Below the pieces are notes generated by a model that saw only the letters and a program-made list of their open reading frames with translations, had not been told where the DNA came from and did no database searches. The translations under genes were made by a program, and so were the position numbers. A stretch of 64,000 nt of DNA from contig JAKJHU010000075.1 of NCBI GenBank assembly GCA_022316685.1, positions 2,604,501-2,668,500 of the forward strand. Reading direction: 5' to 3'. Each line of letters opens with the position of its first letter. Within the stretch, counting starts at the first letter, position 1. Shown here one piece after another: positions 41,801-55,623 of the stretch. The stretch is from Progne subis subis. Lineage: Eukaryota; Chordata; Aves; Passeriformes; Hirundinidae.

Positions 41801-44800
41801 TATCTGTGAAGTTAAATCAAGTTATTCCGTTCTATATGTAAGGCCCTGTAAACAGATATTGTCCCTGTTTTTTCAATGACAGGGAATTTTTCCTCCATCA
41901 ATACCAGCCTGCAGAGGCCATTTAATTTTGTTGCAATGTGCCTTAGGATTTACAGAGGGTATGGTGATGTATTTTGACTATTCAAAGATGGATCTTCTGT
42001 GACTGAAGATGCATTCCTCAGTGAACTTTGCAGATGAGCCTCTAGGAAGGCAGTGAAAAGAGCACAGCGATGACATCAGGGCCAAAGCTCTCGGTTTTAT
42101 ATCATCCTGAATAGAATTCATCAAACCTCTCCTGTGCAACAACTGCACCAGAGGGGGTGTTGCAAACTATTACCAAACTGACTTTGTTATACAGCAAAGA
42201 AGTGACTGCATATCAGTACTCAGAAACTGAACACAGTGTTTGAATAAAAATCTGAGCAAGGGGATGGATTTCCATATATATGCATCATCATAATGTGCCA
42301 CTATGTGGTAAGCAGGAAAGATTTATCTGGGCCTGTTCTTCAAGTGTCATTTCTTAAGTTCCATTAACTTTAGCAAGCGTAAGGCATGAAAGGAATGTAG
42401 AATCTGGACTTTACATTGAAATAAAGCTCTTTCCGAAATAATCTTTCAGTTTGCATACTTTGGTGTGATGACAATAATCACTTCAGGATGTATGCTAGCA
42501 AAAATACCTCCACGCTTCAAGCAGTACAAGGTACTGAGCAAATGCACATGATGCTGCTAGACAGAGTCATCCAAAAAGCATGTTGAATATGAATACAATA
42601 GCTTCTTTCTGAAGGAAAAAAATGTCTTTTCCTTGCTGCCTTTCATTTAGGCCTGGGATTAGAGAAACAGTACATTCCTTAAACAGCATGAATCCCCCTT
42701 TTGTAAATGAAAAGTAGAATGTGTTCCATGGCCAGATATTTTGGCCATCGTGGTGTGTGAAATTAGAAATTGTCAAGTAGTGTAATCAAATTAAATCACT
42801 TCTAACTCCTTGGTGCTGAGGTCACTGAGTACCATCCATTACCAAAAATGGATGTGCTCTGAAACCCCTGTTTAAAGGGATTAGATACTTAGGATAATTA
42901 AGAACCTCAGTATATTGTGCAGTAATCAAGACTGAAAGTGTGAAAATAAAAAGATGCTTAAGTTTTCACTGGTTTTCTGTGGTTGGGCAACTAGAGAGCT
43001 GAGTGTTGGTCTTAGCTGAAAGGCTACCAAGTTGCTGCAAATCTGTGTATGAAAATAAAATTTTGCCCACAGACAGAAGGAAAAAAAAAATCCCACCTTT
43101 TATGAACTCTGCATCAATTCTCATCTATTGCTTCAATAATTATAATTCAATAATAAAATATCAGAATGTAATTTCTTCCCACAGATCTTGTCACAACAAT
43201 ATTTTCTAAGTCATTACTCTGCCTTTACTACCATTTTCTCAATGCCTGTTATTTGAGTATAATACAACTCTACTTGCTCAGGTAAAGCTTTAGTTTCCTT
43301 TTCTTTGAATCAAGTCAATGTGCATTTACTTCCCCCTGTTTAAATTAAACATTTTAAGTACTTCTAGATATTTAAAATCAATATATCTGCCTCTTGGTTT
43401 TGCTTAAAAAGACAAATATTTGAAATGCATTAAGACTTGGCTTCAGGCTTCTTTCTTTGTGTTTCTGTAAATGCTAAAGCAGAAGAAAAAAAGAATACTT
43501 AAGGCAGGGAGAGGCAGAGATTCCTCCATTGTCTGATAAATCAACCAAACAAGAATAATGAATTAAATTACAGAGAAGAATAAAATGCAAGGCACGGCAA
43601 AGCAAATAGAGCACACAAATGCTTTTAAACCCAGATCTTAGGAAAACAAAATTAACTTTCACTTAGTTCAGGGACATAAATGAAGTGACTGTGTGTGCTG
43701 ACTCTTTGTTTGTAATAAGGTATTTCATACGGCAGGTTTTGAAATGAAAGTTTTCCCATTGATAACACATATCAAATGGTCCTTTCTCATGGAATTAGAG
43801 TCATTGAAGGTAAAGAAATCTTTCACTGGCAGTTGGAGTTTCCAGCTCTTACTCTGAAGAATTCCACAGTACTTGCTTAACACTAAAGCATTATTTAGTT
43901 TGGTACTAGCTGTTGCACTGGCCAGATTAGTGTTTGAGCAGCTGGCCATATTTTCTAATTATTGATCTTCAAGCAGTAAAATAATTGTACTTCAAGATAT
44001 CACTGTGGTCCAGATGGTTCTTTCAACAAAATGACATGACTGTTAATTATAGTGAAGTATACACTAATATATTGCCCTCAGACTTCCATGAGAATACAGG
44101 GACTTTGTCTCAGTGGTGGTTGATTGTGTGGGTGTGCATAATGTGCATTAGTACTTAGGGATTTAATTAGTAAAGCTGGCTCTAAGCACAGGACTCTTTG
44201 ACTAGATCACCTCTTTAGAAATGCACTGGCAGATATTACAGAATTTGCTTTTCCACCTGTGCTACTCCTGACTTAGATGCCTGTATATAATGGGCTTCCA
44301 AGGCATCCTGTCTGGGGAGATAGGCAGCGCTGTATGCTTTAATTATTATGGGAAATTATTCTGGAGTTAAAAGAATATCCTGTCAGAAAGCATCTGTGTG
44401 GTTCCTATACCTCCCTAATTTTGTCTTTCTCCTTTACTTTGTCTTAATGTAATTTCAGGAAAAAATATCTTTGCCTTTTTTAAAAGGATGTAAAGGGGAA
44501 CATCTGACCATCTCCAGTTCTGCATGTTTTACTTTATGAAATGCTTATAGGACTCTGGTTTCCTTCCAAATGTGACATACTTACAGTACTTAAAATGTTA
44601 CTGGTGGGAGTCATGAAAAACATCAACCACAAACAACAGAATTTGGTAGAGCAGATGGTTTTCAAATTCTCAAATAGTCTGCAATTGATTAGTGGAGCCA
44701 GTTATAAAATTTTAAAATTACATTTACTATGGTGGCAACCTCAGTGGCATCTCCCCTGCAAATGGGACAATATTGGAAAGTCTTTTCAAAGGCACATTTT

Positions 44801-45699
44801 GCTGCATTTCTTCATGATTTCACAGGCAGAACAGAAAACTATTACTTGTTGCCTCGCACTTGCTTCCAAACCTCCATACCTTTCAGGGTAGGTGGTTAAA
44901 GCTCTCGGCGTGAGAGATTTAGAGGCAACTTTGTCCAACTGCTAGTCTCAGGAATGTGATTGGAATTGATTCAAAGTCTGCCAGGAAATCAAATAATCAC
45001 AAGTCAAATCAGAACTACCCACTGTGTTCCCAGAGCATAGACAGCACAGAACACTGATTTTACTTAACAGTTACCCGCTGATGTTTGCTGAAGGCTGTAT
45101 TAGACTGGTTTGTACAACTGTACACTTTGTACATTTAAACCATTTATTAATTTTAAAATTTATGTACTGTGGGCTGTGCACAAGTCCTCAGTATGACCTG
45201 AATCATACTCCAGAACACCTTTAGTAACTGTGAAAATGTTTTTAATTTGGCTTAATTTATGCATTTAAAAGAAGTCTTCTTTTTATTCTTAAATTTAGTA
45301 TCTGACAGAAACTCTAAGCTTGATTTCTTTTGAACTCACACTGAAAGTTTAAACAGAAATGTAATTGCAAATTACCTGGTCCATGAGTTCAATCCAAAGA
45401 TAGACCATCATTAGGTGGAATGCATACCTGCAGTCAGACTTCAGATACACATCCAATATTCCATTGCAAAATCATTTATTAAGACTTAATCCACTTGAAG
45501 GCACTGAAAACTGGCTAACTAATAAACTCTTGCCTGATTTTTAATTCTTCAGAAAAAACTGCATTTTCAAAACCAGCATTTTTATGTATCTTCCATATGT
45601 CTATGTCTGACTGTTACAATTTTCTGGATTTCTAATTACTCCCTGAGTATTACCACAAAGTATAAAGTTAATTATTTTAACAGCAAGCATAGTACTTTT

Positions 45700-45717
45700 A
45701 TATATATATATATATAT
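45700..45717. repeat. (TA)n microsatellite
   Basis: About nine TA units, followed by a second, shorter TA-rich stretch. Confidence 0.85.
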
Positions 45718-45814
45718 GCATACATATATACTATCACTAAACTTGTCAATGGCAATGTCTGATGTGAGGCAGTCTCTATAACTGAGGGACAAAATCGCAA
45801 GCCTTTTACCATCC

Positions 45815-45952
45815 AAGTATGGAATATTTGGAGTTGGAGGGGAGCCAGAAGGATCATTGAGTGCAGCTCTTTAGTGAATGGCCCTTATGGAGATCAAACC
45901 CACAACCCTGACACTATTAGCACTATGCTCTGACCAGCTGAGCTCTTCCTCT
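45815..45952 (-). mobile_element. tRNA-Ile-headed SINE with CR1-like tail
   Basis: On the minus strand about 45952-45879 resembles a tRNA-Ile(AAU) gene. It has GAGCTCAGCTGGTCAGAGC (A box), GTGCTAATAGTGTCAGGG across the anticodon arm, and GGGTTTGATCTCC (B box). It is followed by a tail, GATCCTTCTGGCTCCCCTCC, that looks like a CR1 3' end. Such a tRNA-Ile head on a CR1-type tail matches the SINE described in zebra finch (TguSINE1), recalled from the literature. The acceptor stem and several positions have diverged, so it is not a working tRNA gene. Confidence 0.75.
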
Positions 45953-48900
45953 CCTTTCCCCAAACTGTATCACTAGGTTGTATTAAGTCAAAGCTCTGTC
46001 TCACAGGCTTACACTATCATACCTCGAGCAATCCTACCATCCCTACTGTGAGTAAAAGGTGCTGAAGTTCAGCAGTTTACAAGATGCTTCTCATGAGCTA
46101 TGGGCTAATAACTGCTCATGAGAGCTCTCTTACCCTGCCTAAGTTCTGGATAAAGCACTGATCTTATGATCCAGGGGAGGTTAACCTATCAGCAGGGAGT
46201 CATCATGCTTATGGTGAAGATGGTTTAAACTAATGACTGTCCTCTTGTAAACTGGGTCAATTTTCCTCCACGTGCCTCTTTTTAATCTGTATTTTTAATT
46301 AGCTGGTTTATAAGGTGGCCATAAAAGCAGTTGCATAAACACTAAAAATAGGGGAAGGAAACTGGACTGTTTGAGAGAATAGCTAAAGTTGGAGGGAAGG
46401 AAACCAGAAAAAAAGGTTTCTGAAACTGAAATTATAATCTAATTTTAAAGATGACCCATATATGCAGCTGATGTATAATGACTTGTTAATATCAGTTTCT
46501 TTTCTCCTGTGACCATAAACTGAATGCAAAAAATATCCATAGTAGTCTAGACCAAAGATCCTACCCAAGAGGTGTTGTGTTCTTGGCAGTGCCCAAAAGC
46601 AAATCCAAAGGACTGTAAGAATATGGCAAGAGTGTAACAGTATTTCTTGCATATTATTGTCCCAGCTTCAGACAACTTCTAGGCAGTCAACATTCCTGAG
46701 ACCAATGTAATTTCACAATATTTATTCACTTCTGATGCATTTATCTTTACAATAATATCCAGTGTCCTATGAGGGTCACCAAGTTTCATGGCATCTGAAA
46801 CATCTTCAGCAATGGAATTCCAGAGTTTTAAGTGCTTGTTCTATGCAGAACCATTTTTAGTTGTTGTTCTGTTTTGAAGGCAATTCTTCTACATTTATAT
46901 GAATCCTAATTCTTGCTCTGTTTACCTTGTCTGTATACACATGATTTTATAGATATTTAACCTGGGTTTGCTCTGTTTTATTTCTTGTAGCTGCATCAAT
47001 CTTTAATTGCAGATTTAGAAACTGCATGTTAATGCTGTAAACTTTTTGAATACTAGCTCAGCAAAGCAAGGTCCTGGTATGGCACTCCATAATGCATGTC
47101 AGGAAAGTCCAGTTCTGGAACTCCATGGGTCACCGTACATGCATGCAAACCCACCCGTATATGGCTTTTGCATGGGGTCTGAGAGAGAAGGAAGTAACTG
47201 ATGCATCCCTGCATCTCTCCCCACTGTGGAATTAGGGGCAAGATGAGTCTGTACTTTGACTCTGGAACTGGGAGGGATTCCAAGATTACTTACCCTCAAT
47301 ATAGTGAACTTACCCTCATTATAGTCTGCTTGTCTAAATTATTGTCCACATTTTTCAAAGTTACGCAGAAGGCTAAAGTTAATAGTAGAGTACCTGGTGA
47401 CATTTTCAGTGTATATATAACCTTAGTGAGCCTTGGACTTGTTTGTTTGTTTTCTTTTTACATTAAATTCAGGTCTGGGATGCTTAGCTAGCTTTGAAAA
47501 TCTGGCTATGAGGGAGTAATGTAGAAAACCTCTATTCAGGCTACAAGCAGCTATTGTGAGACTTGGAACTTACAAGAGGCAAATTTCCTTGTAATGGAAA
47601 ACCAGAATGAGATACTGTTGAACTCACTTTGTATAGGGTGTTGTGTGTGGGAAAATAAGGGTAGAGGTAATCCGGCTTAGAGATGATCCCAGGCTTAAAT
47701 CCTTCAATATAAACATCTTCAAACCTTGAGGCTTCCTAGGTCTAGATATGGACAAAAATACTGTGTCTCAGACCTGTCCTTAGATTAAACAGTAATTGTT
47801 AATATCATTTTTGGAAAGGCTTACTGTTCTATTATACAAAGAGTGTGTTCTATAGAAAGAAAGTTTGTTTTGAATGGCATAATGAGAGAAACTAAATCTT
47901 TAATTTAGTTTGATTTAATTGAAACCGCTTATATTCCATGTAAGAGCAGGCAACAGTATAGTTTGTCTTGCTAAGAGTTGCTTGTTGAGTGAAGTTTAAA
48001 TGTCACCTGAAGGTTTTGGTGTTATTTTTAAACATACTGCTTGAGTAGGTAATTATTAAAAAGCTTTTTTTTCTCAAGAGGTGGGTGTCATGAATACTGT
48101 GAATTTCATAACCAAACAAAACTTTGGATTTTTGTTTTTACACCATAGGGTGTATCAATGCAGATGAAGCAAAAGAGACAGAGCTGTTATAATTTAGTTT
48201 TTTTAAAGAGAACTTACCTAAAATGCCTGTGACAAAACAAGTAGATTTTACAGGGAAAATGGGAGTGCAGAGACTTGCAATGTATTAGCACATCAATGCA
48301 GCACTTTAACATTAGTTAAAGGTAAATTGTGTCTACCTCATTTTGCATTTGCTAAACTACCATGAGTAAAATAGCATTTGTTATTATATTATTATTTCTT
48401 GTCCTATCATTAGCTTCAGATTGCAAATGTTAGACACCATGAATCAGAGTAATACAATGGCTCATGAACCAATATATGAAGAAATAAATAAGTGTTATGA
48501 TTTAGTACTGACTGAGATAATATTTTGCTTCTCTGTGGTACACTGAAATGTCCCTTCCCAAACTGGTCTTCTGTCATGCTGTTATTTGAATGTAATAAAT
48601 ACCATGTGAAACACTTCACACTAATCATGTCTTCAAAACTGAAAGAACTAATAATAAATAATGCTGCTACATTTGTTGACTTGGATTTTGCCCATATTTC
48701 AGCCTTCCCTGCATATTTTTCAGGACGTCTCCAGCAGCTGAATTTCATCAGAAAAAGCACTAATGGAAAGCTGCATATATTAGATGTCTGTGTAGACATG
48801 GAAAACAGTGTTTGTCCAATAAACAGGTGAACATGAGCCTGAGAGAGCAACAGATACTTCATTGCATGCTGTCTCAAATATTTGCTCTCTAGTCTGTGCT

Positions 48901-51472
48901 GTGGAGATGCAGGCAGGTGCTGCTGCAGAGCAGACACTGCTGCTCATCCTTCTGCTGGAGTGGTGGGTTGGAATCAGTGCTGGCTTGTAGTAGGTGCCCA
49001 CCTGTCAAGGGGTTTAGGTTACATACTGGGAGGAGAAAGGGCAGGAACATTTCTTCAGGAAGTCTTTGACTTGTACAAAGGTTTGAACACTTCAGAGTTG
49101 TTAATATCTTTTACTTTAAGCAAAGCGTCATTAATTTAACCATTTACCATTGCTACAGCTTTGCCATTCAATACAGTGAGGTAAATATTTTTTCTCTGGT
49201 ATGCTGATACAGGATTTATACAGAGCTCTGAAAAATCATACTATGACTTTACAGTAGAATCAATTAATCAAGCTTGTAGATGCTAAGACATGTACTTCAC
49301 ATGCCTTGAGCTGATTCTGCCCTGTGTTGTGATATTAAATATAAAATATTTTCCCTTTGCTCTAGTCTATTTTTAGAGCAATAATGCTGAAAAACACATG
49401 ACCCAGAAAGGAAATTAGATATTTTTTTTACATTTCCTTCTTCGTACTAGTCTAGGACCATCAAAGACATGTACAAGACCCATCTTATAACTATAGTTTT
49501 GATGGTCATTAGTGTCTTGATCTTGCTAGGTTCTAAACATTCTGGCCTGATCCTTTAGCTACCCTTAACTAGTAGAAGTTAAGACAACTGTTCATATGCC
49601 TGAGTGCTTTGTTAAATAATGGCTCAGAAGCTTGTAAGAACAATCCTGCCCAGTATACAAAGGAAAAACAAAAAACATGCGGCCAGTCACAAAAAATCAT
49701 TGTGGTTTGCTATATGAAATATCAGATCTAACAAAATATAATAAATTTAAAGGTTTAGCTGCACACAGAACAAATTATTTCAATAATTTTCTTACTGAAT
49801 AGTTTCAGAGATATGTCATCCTCCTTATGGCATTCTGTTTGAAGAAAGGTTAACTTTGAATGAAGAAAGCAGGTTTACATATGGCTCATTATCTTCCAAG
49901 CTTTGATAACAACTCCTTTTGACATACAGTTAGCATATTAATTGTAGGAATATATTTTGGAGGGAGTCAGTTTGCTGAGGCATCTTGACAAAAAATGCAG
50001 AACGTTGTTTCTTTTTTTACTGAAATAGCCATTTCACAGCTTCTAGTTATTTGTATTTTATTACTAATTTTATGCTAGCAGGTAAGGGTTTTTGTATGTC
50101 TTATTTTATAATATTTATTTTTATGCTGTGTTTTATTCTAATGGGAAAATCTATCAAACACTGCATGTTAATTACTTTCAGTCCTGTCATGATGCAGAAA
50201 TCGACTTGATGTTACCGTGTTTATTGATGCCAGACATTTTTATTGTAATTAAACCTTAATTTGAGCTGCTGTTGTTGAACATGTCTGCTGTGAAACCTTG
50301 TTTTCCAGCAAATCTCATTTGATTTTCCTTCTAATAAGTTTTGTAATTTGGTTGCCTGCATAATAGTGCTGTCACAGCTGGTATTAATTGGCATTTTTGT
50401 ACCGAACAGTAGAGACCAATGTCAGAATAATATGCAAGAGCCAAAATACTTTTACAACACGCACCATTATCATTTTCACCACTTGACAGGAATGGAACAG
50501 AGATAAGGAGCCATGAAGCATTTTAGCTAAAGACCTCAAGCAAACTAGTGGCAGAACTCATCCCAGTTCCTGAAACAGTCTGCTGCAATTTTCTTGCTGT
50601 GGACCACAGGGTACAAAGAAATAAATACTTCTGTTTACCTGGTTTCCTGGGGTAGCTCCCTATTGATGGTGTTGGGCTGCATGAGCAAATTTCACTGCTG
50701 TTATGTCCATTCTATGCCACTTTTTCAGCTACATAGCTTCAGTTCCTCATGATAGTCAATTTGGCACCCTTCTGGAACAGTAACTCTGATATAAAGGAGA
50801 AAAAAGTATTTGAGGCAGAGAAAGTAGCTGTCTGAAGTAGCACTGTAAAAAAAAAAAACAACCCACATTAGATGAAATTATTGATAGGGCTGGCAGTAAT
50901 GTATTTGTACAAAACAGAAACATGGAAGAGGTTGAAAAAGATGAGGAAAAGAAAAAAAAAAAAACCTTAAAAAATTAGTTTATTCTAAAGAAACTGTAGA
51001 ACCATTTAAACTAGAAGTTCCATCTAGGAGAACTTGCAGGATTACATGACATTTTGTTGGATTATTTTTCTGGATGATACTCAGAGCTTTAAATTCTGTG
51101 GGGAGGTGATTTACCCCAGGATACTCTTAGTGACCATTGGGCAGCCATGGATTAGGCTCTGTTGAAGTCTATCAATTTAAGGTGCTTAAATAGTTCATAT
51201 GAACCTGAAGTTTTCCAAGTGGCAAACACATGTAGTTGGCATTGGCATAAGTAGAATTTTGAGCTGTTTTTACATAGAATGGATGCACATTTTCCATCCA
51301 GAAAAATCAGTAATATATTTATTTGTTTTTATTAAAATGAAACTAAAGAGTTTTAAGTTTAAGAAAGGGGAGAAAGCACAAAAATCTGGTGAAGAATACC
51401 TTTCTAAACACTATTGATAGGGTGCTTTGTGGAGATACTCATGTAAAAATAAAGGCAGTTTGGGGTAAATTA

Positions 51473-51590
51473 AAAAAAAACCAAACAAAAAAAAAAACCA
51501 CACACACAAAAAAACACCCCCAAAAAAACCCCAAAAAACAAACAAACAAACAAAAAAAACCCAAACAAAAAAACCCCAAAAAACTTTACA
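51473..51590. repeat. A-rich / CCCCAAAA low-complexity tract
   Basis: About 110 bp consisting almost only of A and C, with repeated ACCCCAAAAA, CAAACAAA and short CA units. Confidence 0.85.
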
Positions 51591-51929
51591 GCATTCCCGG
51601 ATCCATCAATTTCTCATTAGAGAGGTAAGATTTCCGTCCAACAAAGTTAGCTGCATACCCTTGTTGAGCAAAAGAGCTAAACATACATGGGATTTTAAGA
51701 ACGTAATCATGTGGTATGTGTATAGACATATTTTTCTTAAGCCTAGAAACTCTATACTTTGGAAAATCTACTTTAAAAATCACAGTCAAAGTAATTAACA
51801 TCAACTCTTAGTTTATTTGAAGATTAGTTACGTGCATTTGTCTTACAGACCTAAAGATCTTTAGCTTGGACACCTGGAGATAAATTCCATGTCAGTATCA
51901 TTAAGATTTTTAAAATAATTGCTCTGGAT

Positions 51930-51933
<4 letters not shown>

Positions 51934-51980
<47 letters not shown>

Positions 51981-52000
51981 CTTTTCTTTTCTTTTCTATT
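51934..52000. repeat. Poly(T) tract followed by (TTTTC)n
   Basis: About 47 T are followed by four CTTTT units. This is a simple repeat, possibly the tail of a minus-strand insertion, with no body recognised. Confidence 0.85.
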
Positions 52001-53756
52001 CATGTAAATTTAAAATAAAAGTAATTATTTGAATAAGCTGTCTGCTGTTCATACTTAAGTGGCTATTTTGTTGACTAATTTCACAAGCTTAGACTTGCTC
52101 AAATGAGTGCTAGAGTGCTTATTATGTCCTTCAAGTTCAGTGTTTCTATACAAATATTTTGAGTTTTGGGAAATAAGAAGGCTTGCTGTTTGTGCAAGCA
52201 TCACTCTTTCTAGTATCAAATGATAGACATTCTAACCAGGAGATGAATGAAGTTAAAAAGCTTTATAAAAGCTCATAAATGAAAATTTAGAATCAAGAAA
52301 ACCCCAGATATTCAGAAGGAGATTGATACTGTGACATCCGAAATACCATGGAAGCAGACTGAAGCAGTCTGGCAATTTCTTGACAGTGTTTTGCACTTAT
52401 TTTAGAAAGAATAGCTGAGTTTTCGGACAAAACTGTCCAAAATTGGTCTCATTAGCTAATGAATATTCTGTTCATATTAACTGCTCAAATGAGTTTTTGG
52501 TAAAAGCTGCGGCTGTGGGCTCAGTGTATTAACCTTAGCTGAGCTTGATCCAGAACCCTTGGCTCTGGTGGCAGTGGCTAGATGCAGCTTGAGCAGCTCA
52601 TCCAGTTTGCTCAGCTTTTCACCTGTCCCTCTGTATACACTGGACAGTTAAATCCAAAGTCTAAGTAAAATTTATAGTAGTGATCTTGCTAAGATAATGT
52701 GCATTGCTGAAATGAGGGTTGGGAGAAACTTTTCTTTTGCATGTGTTGTAAACACAAAATCAGCTTCATAAAACTCTAGAGTCATGATCTTTATAAGAAA
52801 AAGTCATATTTCCATTGTTTTCTCAGTTTCTTACCGGCCTTTTAGATAATTTCATGCATTTTTTCTCCTTTTGCTTTTAAAAATATTAAAGGTAATTTCT
52901 AAAACAATCTTGTCATTTCATATGCATACTTCACGCATGCATATACATTTTGAGTTTTTCAGGATTCTAGCTTTATTTAATCACAAAAGGTCCCACCCTC
53001 CCCTAGTTTAAAAAAGGTTCCTGTCTCAAGTAGGAGCTACTTCCTTAATGTATTTCATACTTTATTCTGTTGTATTGCATTGTATTATTCAGATTTTAGA
53101 CACTGACAGGATACTTTTTTTAAAAGAAGAAAATTGGGGTGGTTTTTTATGAATGATTTTTACATTTCTCTTTTTTAACACATGGCATTTAACCTGTGTA
53201 TCTTCCATATTTTTAGATAACAGCAATCATAAATATGGAGATGAGAACTGAAGAAGTTTTAGTTTTGTTTGCTGTCATGATGCCTTCCAGTTTATAACAG
53301 TCGATGTATTTGCAGATGGGATACAAAAACCTTTTCCAGATAACCTTTAATTACATACTCACTGAAAAGAAAAAAAATCCTCTATTTTCACTATAGGTTC
53401 TTATCAGAATACCAGAATACTATCAAATTTAAGATTCATTAGCTCAAATAAAATTATGAAGTAATGTTTATGAAAACCTTCACCCTACATTTACAATACA
53501 AGCTGATAGATTTTTTTAAACCAATTTCCAATTTTCTATATACTTTTTAAACCTTTTTATATTTTCTTCAAATAGAGAAGTTATCAGAAACCATGGGTGT
53601 TTACAAATGGGTTACTAAGGGTTTCCTAATGCAGAAAAGAAAGTCTCGGAGTTGAAGCTCACATAATGAATGGAGGTGGACTTGCCTGAAAATACAAAGA
53701 GGATTCCAATGTTCCAATACCTGGAAATAAGTATTTTTTCCCATCCCTGGCAGTGT

Positions 53757-53888
53757 GCAAGGGCAGGTTGTATTGGTCATTGAGCAACCAGGTCTAGTGG
53801 GAGGTGCCCCTGCCCATGGCAGGGGGTTGGAACGGAATGATCCTTAAAGTCTCTTCCAACCCAAACCCTTTGATGATTCTATAATTCT
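53757..53888 (+). mobile_element. CR1 LINE 3' terminus
   Basis: The + strand reads GAGCAACCAGGTCTAGTGGG, AGGTGCCCCTGCCCATGGCA and GTCTCTTCCAACCCAAACCC, and ends in GATTCTATAATTCTA. This is the typical CR1 3' end with its short ATTCTATG-like repeats. It is heavily 5'-truncated. Confidence 0.9.
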
Positions 53889-54186
53889 ACCTTGAATTAC
53901 ATTTCTAAAAAGAGGTCTAGTAAACCTCTACACCAGTATATCTGAGTTCTGAGCTGCTGTAAGGTCTTGATGCTTGCCCATGTAGTGGTATTTTGTGACC
54001 TACCTTCAGGATGTGTTTTATCCAATCCCTGACTGCTGGACAATTGCAAAGTTGAATTTGCTTTGATAAATGTTTAGCCAAAGGAGAGTGATTAATTTAT
54101 AGATTTCAAGTGAAAAGTATTACAAGTGAAAATACACATTTTGTAGCTTTGCAAAGAGCAGTCCTCCCATGAAGATCGTTTAAAAT

Positions 54187-54246
54187 AATCAGAGAACGAT
54201 AGATAGGTTTGGGTCAGAAGAGCCCTTAAGGATCACCTAGCAGGTG
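54187..54246 (-). mobile_element. CR1 3'-end fragment
   Basis: The reverse complement of a CR1 tail: GATAGATAGGTTTGGGTCAG followed by AGCCCTTAAGGATCACCTAG. It is short and diverged. Confidence 0.65.
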
Positions 54247-55528
54247 ATACTTGATAATGGAGTGAACTGAAAGGGATGAGATCAGATGAAACCTACTTAC
54301 AAATGCACTGTGAGTTTTTTGTCTTCATCCAATAGGCATATCAAGTGGGAAAACTTGAAGAGACAAGCAAAAGCACATCCATTTCTTTATTTACTTTAAT
54401 GAGAGGGAACAATCACAAAGCAGAAAATGTATTTTTTAATAGATTTCTTTTTGAAAGAAATATTGTTTCCAAAGAAATTGCAAAAATTATTAGCATACAT
54501 GTTGTTATGAAGTACAGCTACTGCAAAAATTTATTTCAAGGGGCCATTTCAGCTAGTTTCCTACACTAGTAATTTTCTCTTTAGTTTATAATCCTTTTCT
54601 TCTGCATCCAAACTGCTCATAGCAGTCTAATACCAGATCAGCCCTTAAGGCGTCAGAGATAATTGTTTTCCCTCCTGAAACCCACTGTCAGGCACATTAT
54701 TGGCTCTGTCATACCAAGCTAATTAATAATAACAGACGTAATTTTGCATCCCCTGTATAGAGAATGAAATCCAGAAAAATGTCAGGAGCTACTCACACTA
54801 CCTAATGAGTTTTCCTTCTTTTGTCAATTCTTCTTTTGCTCTTTGTTTTGCTTCCTTATTCAAGCATTATTAGACAAAAAGCTAGAAGAGCTGGAAATAA
54901 GTTGAAAGCTTATACTGTTGATACTGCAGCAAGTTTTGTCATTGATTTAAATGGGAGTAAACTTAAGCCTCCAGTATTACTCATAAGAGTCAAGACTAGA
55001 ATTTTATTTGGACAGATACTGAACAGGTTTTATGGCGTATCCTGAAAGAAGAAAGCTTGTGGATTTACAGGCATTTTCACATATCTTCAGGCACAGATTT
55101 CTCAAGCAGTGCCAGGCAGCAGTATTGCAATGCTCTAACAATATAAACAGTCAGGCAGTTGACACCAAGTCAGTCCCATTATTTACAGGATGATTAGAAG
55201 TAGCAGCATTGAGATTATTTTATTTTAATGCTCAATTTAAACTCTTTTTTTTTTTTTTTTAATTTAAGCAGTATATGGTAACATATCTGAAAATGAAATT
55301 TCACTCTTTTTTCTCCTTTAGCTGATACAAGGTTTAAATTACATTGGTGTATAATATTTTCTTCATTATCTTAAAGATTTCTTAGTGAGGAACTACCAAC
55401 TTTACGATACTTAAAAGTCCTTCTGTTTTTATCCAGAGAATCCAGAAGAGTTGCAATGGTGAAGATATGTCTTTTGGTGAAAACATATTTATAATATATG
55501 TCTTTTCCTCTCTTTTTATATCATTTAG

Positions 55529-55623
55529 ATATCAGCATGAATCAATTCCAAGTCCACTGGTTACTGGAGTCCTGTGCGCACAATGACACCAAAGGACTTA
55601 GGAAAGTGACAGAGCTGACTTAT
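55529..55623 (+). CDS. ANOS1: ANOS1 exon: FnIII domain 3, middle
   Basis: This is a 95-nt exon, phase 1 in and phase 0 out, between CATTTAG and GTAAGT. It encodes DISMNQFQVHWLLESCAHND and TKGLRKVTELTY, central strands of FnIII-3. The cysteine in ESCAHN is one of the few cysteines outside the N-terminal region and is conserved in the family (from memory). Confidence 0.96.

Larger units (their letters stand above)
37062..55528 (+). other. ANOS1: Largest ANOS1 intron in the window (18.5 kb)
   Basis: This intron runs from GTTTGT to CATTTAG. It contains CR1 LINE pieces (40498-41275, 41721-41800, 53757-53888, 54187-54246), a tRNA-derived SINE (about 45815-45952), a 12-bp perfect hairpin (39296-39331) and simple repeats (45700-45717, 51473-51590, 51934-52000). 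Open frames such as the minus-strand 48416-48937 show no domain or codon pattern that I would trust as a gene. Confidence 0.85.

Noticed and set aside
45879..45952. Functional tRNA-Ile gene
   Set aside because: The A and B boxes are recognisable, but the acceptor stem does not pair and a CR1-like tail follows directly, which marks a SINE rather than a tRNA gene.
48416..48937. Minus-strand open frame of 173 codons
   Set aside because: It lies in a large intron, with no domain, no splice signals fitting a gene and ordinary AT-rich composition. A plus-strand frame of similar size overlaps it.
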